From assembly GCA_947174825.1 (NCBI GenBank), contig CAMWKN010000164.1, positions 1-5,300 of the forward strand: a DNA stretch of 5,300 bases, given 5' to 3'. Under the pieces are notes generated by a model. The model was not told the DNA's origin and searched no databases. It saw only the letters and a list, made by a program, of their open reading frames with translations. Position numbers and translations under genes: made by a program. The stretch comes from an uncultured Clostridium sp. (GTDB taxonomy: Bacteria; Bacillota_A; Clostridia; Lachnospirales; Lachnospiraceae). This document shows positions 1-5,300 of the stretch, piece after piece (the first letter of the stretch is position 1; each line of letters begins with the position of its first letter).

Positions 1-145
1 AATTCAATGGAATATTCATGCCCTGCGGTTCTGGTGTTGTATTAACCGGAGATTCAAAATTCAGCGGAATATTCATGCCCTGCGGCTCTGCTGCCATATT
101 AGCCGAAGAATCAAGATTCAACGGAATATTCATGCCCTGTGGCTC
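1..145 (-). repeat. 57-nt (19-residue) tandem repeat in the divIVA tail, 2.5 copies visible
   Basis: Units run 145-89, 88-32 and 31 to the window edge. Each starts with the identical 10-residue core EPQGMNIPLN (residues 569-578, 588-597, 607-616), followed by a variable 9-residue spacer. The four variable nucleotide sites within the three 30-nt cores are all synonymous, whereas most spacer codons change the amino acid. More copies may follow outside the window. Confidence 0.95.
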
Positions 146-1849
146 CGCAGAAGGTTCTGGTGCAGTCGAAACAGAAACAGGGACTTCTGGTGCTACTGCT
201 TGCTCTGAAGTAATTGGCATAGCCGCTACTGCTTGTTCTGCTGCCATAGGATCTACTAAAGCATTGCTGGAAACCGCTGGCTGATCTGTAGCTAATTCTA
301 ATACATTAGATTCTGATATAAATGGTTCTGAGGATACCGGAATGGAGTCAGACTCTGATGTAAGCGATTGTTCTAAGGAAACTGCCGGCTCTGTCATAGA
401 GACTGCTGTTTCTACTGTAGCTGTGGATTCCTGATTAACAATCGGTTGCTCTGGTACCAACTCTAATACATCCGGTTCCGTTACAGATGGTTCCCCAGAC
501 AGTTGTATAGCGGCAGGTTCAGCAACCTGCTGTTCTGGAGCTGTCTGTATAGCAGCAGGTGCAACAGCCTGTTGTTCTGGAGATGCCTGCATAACGGCAG
601 GTTCAGCAGTCTGCTGTTCTGGAGATACCTGCATAGGGATTGGTTCCGGTGTTGATGGTTCTATTGATACCGGTATCATTGCTGGCTGCTCCGGTATTCC
701 ACCGATTTCCTGACTAATTGCCGGTTCTGCCGCAACAGGTTCGGAAACATTTGTCTGCTCTACCATTGCCTGTTCCGTTGTCTGTTGTTCTTCTGTGGCA
801 GAGGAACTGTTTAATAGAGAATCTGTGTTAACTAATATGTCAATTCCCACATCCCTGGAAGATGGTGGCGGATCTAAAGACATACTAACTTCAATTTCCT
901 CACCAATAGAAGTACCAATATTAATATCAATAGATGGTGCTGTATTACTGTCAATCTTAAATTCCTGTAATGTTGCAGCACCTACCACGGTATCTTCTTC
1001 CGGAAGATCAGTGAATGGCCCCATATTTGATGAGATAGGAATGGCAATGGAATTGCTCAAATCATCAAATTTGACATCCAGTTTCTGATGTGATTCTGCT
1101 GCAGGTTTGACAGGAACCTCTTCTACCGATTTTACGGCAGGCTCCACGGGAACTTCCTCTACCGATTCAACCGCTGATTTTGAAGCAGTAGCTTCCGGAC
1201 TGGAAACATCTTCTGTTGGCGGCTCTTCAAACGGTGCTGGAGATCCAATATTGATCGGAATTACTCCTGGATTATCTAATACTGTATCTGCACCAGGTGC
1301 GTCGTTCATCAATTCATCCAGTTCTGGGACAAAGATAGAAAAACTATCACTTTCCAGCATCTCAATCTGGGCTTCTGCCAGTTTCTTGAATTGCAGACGG
1401 TAATTTTCATAGCTTTGTACTAATTTGCGAACATGGTTTCTGGTTTCCTCTAACTCTCGATTTGCTTTCGCTCTGGTAACCTCTGCCTGTGCCTGTGCCT
1501 CTGCACGCAGGGCGTCAATTTCAGCCTTTGTCTCTCTGGAAAGAGCCTCTGCTTTGGCAGACGCCTCTGTGATTACGGAATCAGCCTGAGACTTGGCAGC
1601 CTCCTGTGTCTCGGAAGATGTTTTTTCTGCCAGAACCAATGCCTTCTGTAAGGTTCCCTCCATTTTTTTATAATATTGGATTCCCTCACTCAGAGAAGTA
1701 ATTTTTTCTTTTAATACTCGGTTTTCATTATATAATTCTTCATAGCTGGCTATAATTTCTTCCATGAAATCATCAATATCTTTTTTGTCATACCCCCCAA
1801 TTTTAGCAGGTTTTAACTGCCGATTATGAATATCGATTGGTGTTAGCAT
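1..1849 (-). CDS. divIVA: DivIVA-domain cell division/polarity protein with very long repeat-rich acidic tail (3' end outside window)
   Basis: The frame is open from an ATG at 1849 to the window edge, giving 616 residues and no stop, so the C-terminus is missing. Residues 1-55 (starting MLTPIDIHN, with GGYD at 18-21) match the DivIVA N-terminal membrane-binding domain. Residues about 60-165 are a heptad-like, Ala/Glu/Lys-rich coiled coil ending in the family-typical segment around YENYRLQFKKLAEAQIEML. DivIVA proteins bind negatively curved membrane at septa and poles and recruit partners; most are about 150-250 residues. Here residues 170-616 form a Pro/Glu/Ala/Val/Ser/Thr-rich, presumably disordered tail with several tandem repeats, and no Lys, Arg or His after R332. 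The ATG at 1849 is chosen because AGGAGGT lies 7 nt upstream; the nearby ATG at 1856 is out of frame. It is the last gene of the cluster visible here. The family call is firm; the tail function is unknown. Confidence 0.93.
   Translation of the reverse strand, partial: MLTPIDIHNRQLKPAKIGGYDKKDIDDFMEEIIASYEELYNENRVLKEKITSLSEGIQYYKKMEGTLQKALVLAEKTSSETQEAAKSQADSVITEASAKAEALSRETKAEIDALRAEAQAQAEVTRAKANRELEETRNHVRKLVQSYENYRLQFKKLAEAQIEMLESDSFSIFVPELDELMNDAPGADTVLDNPGVIPINIGSPAPFEEPPTEDVSSPEATASKSAVESVEEVPVEPAVKSVEEVPVKPAAESHQKLDVKFDDLSNSIAIPISSNMGPFTDLPEEDTVVGAATLQEFKIDSNTAPSIDINIGTSIGEEIEVSMSLDPPPSSRDVGIDILVNTDSLLNSSSATEEQQTTEQAMVEQTNVSEPVAAEPAISQEIGGIPEQPAMIPVSIEPSTPEPIPMQVSPEQQTAEPAVMQASPEQQAVAPAAIQTAPEQQVAEPAAIQLSGEPSVTEPDVLELVPEQPIVNQESTATVETAVSMTEPAVSLEQSLTSESDSIPVSSEPFISESNVLELATDQPAVSSNALVDPMAAEQAVAAMPITSEQAVAPEVPVSVSTAPEPSAEPQGMNIPLNLDSSANMAAEPQGMNIPLNFESPVNTTPEPQGMNIPLN
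272..499 (-). repeat. Dispersed pair of 21-residue repeats in the divIVA tail
   Basis: Residues 451-471 (bases 499-437) and 506-526 (bases 334-272) align without gaps around the shared string VLEL, with about 11 of 21 identities (pattern SxEPxxxExxVLELxxxQPxV). The starts are 165 nt apart, an exact multiple of three. This looks like an older, diverged duplication inside the tail. Confidence 0.7.
494..649 (-). repeat. 42-nt (14-residue) tandem repeat in the divIVA tail, about 3.7 copies
   Basis: Three full units occupy bases 619-578, 577-536 and 535-494 (residues 411-424, 425-438, 439-452), with consensus EQQxAEPAxxQxSP. A diverged partial unit (PEPIPMQVSP, residues 401-410, bases 649-620) precedes them. 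On the plus strand the unit reads as a recurring CTGTTCTGGAG-containing block every 42 nt. Confidence 0.93.
1094..1165 (-). repeat. 36-nt (12-residue) tandem duplication in the divIVA tail
   Basis: Residues 229-240 and 241-252 read SVEEVPVEPAVK and SVEEVPVKPAAE, an adjacent in-frame duplication. It is the only repeat family in the Lys-containing proximal part of the tail. Confidence 0.88.
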
Positions 1850-1856
1850 CTTGCAT

Positions 1857-1863
1857 ACCTCCT
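1857..1863 (-). promoter_or_regulatory. divIVA ribosome binding site overlapping the ylmH stop codon
   Basis: Minus-strand AGGAGGT lies 7 nt before the divIVA ATG at 1849. The ylmH TAG stop (1864-1862) provides its first bases (TAGGAGGT), so ribosomes finishing ylmH end directly on this site. This decides the divIVA start and suggests translational coupling. Confidence 0.9.
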
Positions 1864-2671
1864 ATATGTATTGTTTTACGATAATTTGATATCGTCCTTT
1901 TTTTGAAACGCCACCAGTATAGCAAAAAAGATATTTCCCATATCCTCGTATCGCCAGAATATCCCCATCTTGCAGAAGTTTTGCATTTTCCGTACAGCAT
2001 CTTCCGTTGAGATAAACATTTCCCTCGCGGATCAATTGTAAACCCTGTGTTCTGGATATACGGATCGCTATAGATAATATGGCATCCATGCGTAATGAAG
2101 AAACACTTCCTGCAATTTCTTTATATTCTGGTGTCCAATGCATAGACTGGGCATCTACTTCTCTTGCCAATACAGTAGTATGGCGGATTCTGTTCAAGTC
2201 TAATAATAACTCTGCTTTATTTTTTTTGCAAAAGACATAAGCAATGGTCGTTTTGGCAGAGTGGTCACCCTCCTGTCTGACAACGATATCACCAATCTGA
2301 TCCCGTTCTAATCCTAATCCCATTATGGTTCCCAAATAATCACGATGAGTTAGGTCTTCACAAAATCGACGGTTCACAGGTTCCACTCTGATACAGCAAA
2401 TGGGATAACTAGTGGTTGCTGGTTCTGGCGAATCCGTTTCCGGCATAAAACATACTATGGTACGTTCTGCATCCTGATAACCACCATAAAATGCTAGTGG
2501 ATAACCCTGTGTTGTCAAAGAAGGATAATATTCTGCTACTGCCTGGTAAACGAAATCTCGTTCTGTCAGACTGATAAAGTCGCTGTAAAACGGAATTCCT
2601 CTCTGGTATGCCATGCGGCATAAATCCTGAAAACGCCTGATCGCTACCTGATCTTCCTTTGTCCGTTGCAT
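1862..2671 (-). CDS. ylmH: YlmH-family S4-domain RNA-binding protein
   Basis: A 269-residue protein, the usual length for YlmH. The N-terminal two thirds carry the YlmH-specific domain, including the diagnostic segment HRDYLGTIMGLGLERDQIGD (residues 109-128). An S4 RNA-binding domain follows at about 191-250: SSLRMDAILSIAIRISR, then LIREGNVYLNGR, then the loop DGDILAIRGYGKY. In Bacillus, YlmH binds 50S-peptidyl-tRNA complexes and has been linked to ribosome-associated quality control; the gene sits in the division cluster of many Gram-positives. Nine cysteines are present (including C92-C93 and C225-C226), but no metal-binding spacing is evident. The start at 2671 is 3 nt after the sepF stop, with a modest AGGGAA site inside the end of sepF. 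It is probably co-transcribed with sepF and divIVA. A division role here would be inference from position only. Confidence 0.95.
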   Translation of the reverse strand: MQRTKEDQVAIRRFQDLCRMAYQRGIPFYSDFISLTERDFVYQAVAEYYPSLTTQGYPLAFYGGYQDAERTIVCFMPETDSPEPATTSYPICCIRVEPVNRRFCEDLTHRDYLGTIMGLGLERDQIGDIVVRQEGDHSAKTTIAYVFCKKNKAELLLDLNRIRHTTVLAREVDAQSMHWTPEYKEIAGSVSSLRMDAILSIAIRISRTQGLQLIREGNVYLNGRCCTENAKLLQDGDILAIRGYGKYLFCYTGGVSKKGRYQIIVKQYI

Positions 2672-2674
2672 AAA

Positions 2675-3250
2675 TTAAAATTCCCTATTTAAGGTAGGAA
2701 TGTTAAATCCCTCACTTTCCGCCATGCTCTTAATATAATCGCCGGAAATATCTATGCTTTGCGGCGAAAAAACAAAAATATAGCGAGAAACCTGTCGCAT
2801 ATTTCCAGAGATCGAAAAGATACATCCAGAAATAAAGTCCATAATACGCTGGGCTTCCATAATGTCGATTCCTTCCAGATTGACAATGACAGGAAGACCT
2901 TCTAGGAGTACCTCACATACTTTCTGAGACTCTCCGAAGTTTGTCGGTTTAACAATGCATACTTCCGAACCATTCGGTGCAGTCCGAATAGGTACCACTT
3001 TATTGGAAGATGTCCGAAATGAGGTACGTTTAGGAGCCGCAGGAATTTCCTCTTCATATGGGGGTAAGCTTTCTTCTTTCACTACCCGTTTTTCTGCCCG
3101 ACGATTTTCCTTTTCCATACGGCGTTCTTCTTTTTGACGCTTCTTTTCTTCTTCTATGGCATCATAGTCATCATAGAAGTCATCGTCATAGTCTTCTTCT
3201 CCTGGAGCAAGTTTCAAAAAACCTAACACCTTATCTACTGCGTTTGCCAT
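2675..3250 (-). CDS. sepF: SepF, FtsZ membrane anchor of the divisome
   Basis: A 191-residue cytoplasmic division protein. Residues 1-14 (MANAVDKVLGFLKL) can form the short amphipathic helix by which SepF binds membrane. Residues 18-35 are an acidic Asp/Tyr cluster and 35-60 a highly charged Glu/Lys/Arg helix, making the linker longer than in the roughly 150-residue Bacillus protein. The SepF core spans about 96-170 and shows VIVNLEGI, the DFISG segment (138-142) and a SRYIFVFSP strand followed by DISG, matching the Bacillus DFLSG...DIFLCTP...DVSG pattern. SepF polymerises, binds the FtsZ C-terminal peptide and tethers the Z-ring. The C-terminus reads GFNIPTLNREF, which resembles the repeat core in DivIVA of the same operon. 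The start at 3250 is supported by AGGAGG 7 nt upstream. The gene ends 3 nt before ylmH. Confidence 0.97.
   Translation of the reverse strand: MANAVDKVLGFLKLAPGEEDYDDDFYDDYDAIEEEKKRQKEERRMEKENRRAEKRVVKEESLPPYEEEIPAAPKRTSFRTSSNKVVPIRTAPNGSEVCIVKPTNFGESQKVCEVLLEGLPVIVNLEGIDIMEAQRIMDFISGCIFSISGNMRQVSRYIFVFSPQSIDISGDYIKSMAESEGFNIPTLNREF
2681..2686 (-). promoter_or_regulatory. ylmH ribosome binding site inside the sepF 3' end
   Basis: Minus-strand AGGGAA lies 9 nt before the ylmH ATG at 2671 and within the last codons of sepF. It is weaker than the AGGAGG sites of sepF and divIVA, so ylmH translation may depend on sepF translation. Confidence 0.65.
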
Positions 3251-3257
3251 CTTTTAA

Positions 3258-3263
3258 CCTCCT
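3258..3263 (-). promoter_or_regulatory. sepF ribosome binding site
   Basis: Perfect minus-strand AGGAGG with 7 nt spacing to the ATG at 3250. It lies in the only sizeable gap of the cluster, directly downstream of a small inverted repeat. Confidence 0.9.
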
Positions 3264-3264
3264 C

Positions 3265-3286
3265 GATGTGTGATACATTCCACATC
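3265..3286 (-). repeat. Short inverted repeat next to the sepF ribosome binding site
   Basis: In the 50-nt yggS-sepF gap, the arms GATGTG (3286-3281 on the minus strand) and CACATC (3270-3265) flank a 10-nt AT-rich loop. It ends 1 nt before the AGGAGG. Six base pairs are weak, there is no T-run, and it is not a terminator. It could affect access to the ribosome binding site or be chance. Confidence 0.35.
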
Positions 3287-3300
3287 TGAATTTTAGATTT

Positions 3301-3993
3301 CTATTTTGAATAGTCTCTTTCTCCAAAGATTCCTGTACCGACTCGGACGTGGGTGGCACCCTCTTCTATTGCCACTTCATAATCTCCAGTCATTCCCATG
3401 GAAAGAACACTCATATCAATATTATCAATGTTTTTTGTAGCAATGTCAACTGACAATTTTTTTAACTTGCAAAAAATATCACGATTTTCTTCTGGATTTT
3501 CTACATAAGGGGCAATTGTCATCAAACCACAGACATGAGTATGGGGAAACTTGGCAATTTCCCGGACTAATGATTCCACTTCTTCCGGCTTTAAGCCAAA
3601 TTTGGAAGCCTCCTGTGCAACATTAACTTCTAGTAGAATATCAGAAATCAGATTCTGTTTTGCACTTTCTTTCTCAATTGCTTCTGCCAGATGCAAGGAA
3701 TCTACAGAATGGATTAAAGCTGCTCTGCCAACCACATACTTGACTTTGTTTGTCTGTAAATGTCCAATAAAATGCCACTTGAGGTCCTTTTGCAAGGTTT
3801 CCTGTTTTTCCTTCATCTCTTGAGCTTTGTTCTCGCCAAACTCTTTTTTTCCAGCTTCGATTGCTTCCTGAATCATGGAGATAGGTTTGGTCTTGCTGAC
3901 AGCAATCAAGGTAACTTCCTTTGGATCTCTCCCGCTTCGTTTACATGCTGCCTCTATTTTTGACTGTACTGCAATGAGATTCTCCTGTACCAT
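3301..3993 (-). CDS. yggS: YggS/YlmE/PROSC-family pyridoxal 5'-phosphate homeostasis protein
   Basis: A 230-residue single-domain protein with the fold-III alanine-racemase-like PLP barrel, typical length for the family. Diagnostic motifs appear in order: LIAVSKTKP with the PLP Schiff-base lysine K34 (equivalent to E. coli YggS K36), FGENKAQE, WHFIGHLQTNK, LLEVNVAQEASKFG, GLMTIAP, LSMGMTGDYEVAIEEG and the phosphate-binding end VRVGTGIFGERDYSK. The family binds PLP without known enzyme activity and balances B6 vitamers and amino-acid pools. In Gram-positives it usually lies upstream of sepF, where it is called YlmE. The start at 3993 has GAAGGGAG 7 nt upstream, overlapping the stop of the HlyD-like gene. 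A 50-nt gap separates it from sepF. Nothing in the sequence looks damaged. Confidence 0.97.
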   Translation of the reverse strand: MVQENLIAVQSKIEAACKRSGRDPKEVTLIAVSKTKPISMIQEAIEAGKKEFGENKAQEMKEKQETLQKDLKWHFIGHLQTNKVKYVVGRAALIHSVDSLHLAEAIEKESAKQNLISDILLEVNVAQEASKFGLKPEEVESLVREIAKFPHTHVCGLMTIAPYVENPEENRDIFCKLKKLSVDIATKNIDNIDMSVLSMGMTGDYEVAIEEGATHVRVGTGIFGERDYSK

Positions 3994-4000
3994 ATTAAAA

Positions 4001-4008
4001 CTCCCTTC
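4001..4008 (-). promoter_or_regulatory. yggS ribosome binding site touching the upstream stop codon
   Basis: Minus-strand GAAGGGAG lies 7 nt before the ATG at 3993. Its first base is the last base of the TAG stop (4010-4008) of the HlyD-like gene, so the two genes are probably translationally coupled. Confidence 0.8.
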
Positions 4009-5300
4009 TAATATAAGATATCATTTTCCTTGACCATTTTTGGGTTTAATATAATATGGTCGTAAGTTTCCAGACCATACTGTGTATTGTTCTGAACAAT
4101 GGTATATTCCTCATTTTCATATAATTTATCAATAATATGGAAAACACAATAGCCATCATTACAGACATAGACACCTTCTAATTCCGTTTTGGTATTTAGT
4201 TCAAAAAGACTGGAGGAATTGACTTCGGTGCCTACCGGGATCAAGGTTGTCCCAGGTGAAAACAATGCTGCGTCAATGTATGCATTATTATTGGAATCAA
4301 TGTAATAAATTTCCGTTTTTTGAAACTGTTCCTTCGGCTTGCCATTTTTGTCATAGGTTCGTACAAATACACCAGTTCCACCGCCACCCTCTTCGCTGCC
4401 CTGTGTCAGGAAACTGCGAGGGAAAGCATAGCATTTCTTTTTAAAGATAGAGGTATTGGGGATTTTTAATCCTTTTGCATGGTTAAACTCAAAATGAACA
4501 TCTAAAAAACGGGTATTTAAATAGCGGATCATATATTTATCAAAATCCAATTTGGCATAGGACTGATTCTTTATGGTATAAACAGATGTTGGTACCGTCA
4601 TCTGCAGATCATCTTTTTTTAGGCGGACATTCATGCTTGTTTTGCCATTAAATTTTTCCAACTGTTTGGCTGACAAGGGAATGATAATAGACCAGTTTTC
4701 GCTATTGACCAGTCGATAGACGCCAGCTCCTGCATCAATTTTATCGGATGTACGTAATTGTTTCCAATTATCGCCAGGATGTTCAAATAGTTCTGGTGTC
4801 ACAGTTTCTGGCGTCAGGCTTTCCATTTCATCAGAGCTAAGTGATATGATCCCGGCTGTTCCTGCTTTTTTGATCTGAAACGACGGATTATTCTCTCCAT
4901 CTTTATCCATAATCTGATTTAATCGATCTGATAAACTTAAGGTAGACATTTCGATTAAGGTGTTATCCAAATCATAACGGAAATCCTGGATTTCATTATA
5001 ATTGGATAAATTAAAATTTTGCCGGAATTCAGCAATGCTGTTGCGGATGTTACGGCTGTCTTCATCAGATATGGTAATTTCACCGTTATCTAAGGCTGCT
5101 AACTGTTCTGAAATCGTTCCGGACTCATCCAGAGAGTATACATTGGTTCGTACACCGACTTTAGAACCATCTCCCACATAATAATTTACATAGCCAGCGG
5201 TGTCAGCAGTAACTAAGGTTTCATCACGAATAATGACTCCGCGGATAGTCTCGTCATCAGCAATCTGGTTTTCTGTGACTTCATAAATGGAAACATGTTC
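4008..5300 (-). CDS. HlyD-family membrane-fusion/periplasmic adaptor-like protein (5' end outside window)
   Basis: The frame is open from the window edge to a TAG at 4008, giving 430 visible residues; the N-terminus, where the family has a membrane anchor, is missing. The GTG at 5177 is an internal valine, not the start, because the homology continues upstream. Numbering from the edge, residues 22-58 (around VTADTAGYVNYYVGDGSKV) look like the first half of a biotinyl-lipoyl-like domain. Residues 85-131 are a helical segment. Residues 144-156 (KKAGTAGIISLSS) look like the second lipoyl half. Residues 186-260 (AGVYRLVNSENWSIIIPLS) resemble the beta-barrel part. The end (EGVYVCNDGYCVFHIIDKLY, then QYGLETYDHIILNP) is typical of HlyD-like adaptors annotated in Clostridia. 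There is a Gly-rich loop EEGGGGTG at 303-310. No ABC or RND transporter gene is visible, so the partner and substrate are unknown; a cell-envelope or division role is inferred only from location. Confidence 0.8.
   Translation of the reverse strand, partial: EHVSIYEVTENQIADDETIRGVIIRDETLVTADTAGYVNYYVGDGSKVGVRTNVYSLDESGTISEQLAALDNGEITISDEDSRNIRNSIAEFRQNFNLSNYNEIQDFRYDLDNTLIEMSTLSLSDRLNQIMDKDGENNPSFQIKKAGTAGIISLSSDEMESLTPETVTPELFEHPGDNWKQLRTSDKIDAGAGVYRLVNSENWSIIIPLSAKQLEKFNGKTSMNVRLKKDDLQMTVPTSVYTIKNQSYAKLDFDKYMIRYLNTRFLDVHFEFNHAKGLKIPNTSIFKKKCYAFPRSFLTQGSEEGGGGTGVFVRTYDKNGKPKEQFQKTEIYYIDSNNNAYIDAALFSPGTTLIPVGTEVNSSSLFELNTKTELEGVYVCNDGYCVFHIIDKLYENEEYTIVQNNTQYGLETYDHIILNPKMVKENDILY

Noticed and set aside
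2..145. Regularly spaced near-identical blocks as a CRISPR array or iterons
   Set aside because: The spacing is exactly 57 nt, a multiple of three in frame with divIVA, the spacers are themselves related, and variation follows codon third positions. It is a protein repeat.
18..284. Plus-strand open frame with a repeated MPCGS motif
   Set aside because: It is the antisense of the divIVA 19-residue repeat. The repeat and the stop-poor codon usage of the tail keep the opposite strand open. It has no ribosome binding site and no recognisable family.
795..1403. Plus-strand open frames at 795-1088 and 1107-1403
   Set aside because: Both lie wholly opposite the divIVA tail, are Ser/Thr/Gly-rich by virtue of complementing Glu/Pro/Ala codons, and lack plausible start sites.
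1829..1856. Alternative divIVA start at the ATG whose first base is 1856
   Set aside because: It sits too close to AGGAGGT, is in a different frame, and reaches a stop after about ten codons. The ATG at 1849 fits the DivIVA N-terminus.
2409..2621. 70-codon minus-strand frame inside ylmH
   Set aside because: It is an out-of-frame shadow of ylmH without family resemblance or its own ribosome binding site.
3265..3286. Inverted repeat as a rho-independent terminator after yggS
   Set aside because: It has only six base pairs with low GC and no following T-run, and the sepF ribosome binding site begins 1 nt later.
2955..4444. Small plus-strand frames opposite sepF, yggS and the HlyD-like gene
   Set aside because: All are antisense to well-supported genes, and none shows a conserved domain or start signal.
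4008..5177. GTG at 5177 as the start of the HlyD-like gene
   Set aside because: The frame stays open to the window edge, and the upstream residues continue a lipoyl-like half domain. No ribosome binding site precedes the GTG.

Overview
The window holds five genes, all on the minus strand and read from high to low coordinates. They form a Firmicutes cell-division (ylm-type) cluster: a HlyD-like membrane-fusion protein gene (5' end outside the window), a yggS/ylmE-type PLP-binding protein, sepF (ylmF), ylmH and divIVA (3' end outside the window). The gene order, strong AGGAGG-type ribosome binding sites, moderately AT-rich composition and the HlyD-like gene just upstream of yggS suggest a Clostridia member, most likely Lachnospiraceae. 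The taxonomic call is inference from gene content, not from a marker gene.

Layout: 5300-4008 HlyD-like adaptor; 14 nt gap; 3993-3301 yggS; 50 nt gap (the only real intergenic space, with a small inverted repeat next to the sepF ribosome binding site); 3250-2675 sepF; 3 nt gap; 2671-1862 ylmH; 12 nt gap; 1849-1 divIVA. Two ribosome binding sites (for yggS and divIVA) overlap the stop codon of the preceding gene, so the five genes are probably one transcript with translational coupling. No internal terminator, tRNA, rRNA, mobile element or CRISPR is visible.

How the genes fit together: SepF tethers FtsZ to the membrane, DivIVA marks curved membrane at septa and poles, YlmH is an S4-domain RNA-binding protein linked to ribosome-associated quality control, YggS handles pyridoxal phosphate homeostasis, and the HlyD-like protein is probably a membrane-anchored extracytoplasmic protein of unknown partner.

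The most unusual item is DivIVA. A normal N-terminal DivIVA/coiled-coil part (about 165 residues) is followed by a tail of at least 450 residues. From residue 333 to the window edge (284 residues) the tail has no Lys, Arg, His, Cys, Trp or Tyr, and it carries at least four kinds of internal repeat. One is a 19-residue tandem repeat whose 10-residue core is identical in three copies, with only synonymous differences at DNA level. A similar GxNIP(T)LN string occurs at the C-terminus of SepF in the same operon. This may be a shared binding motif or chance.
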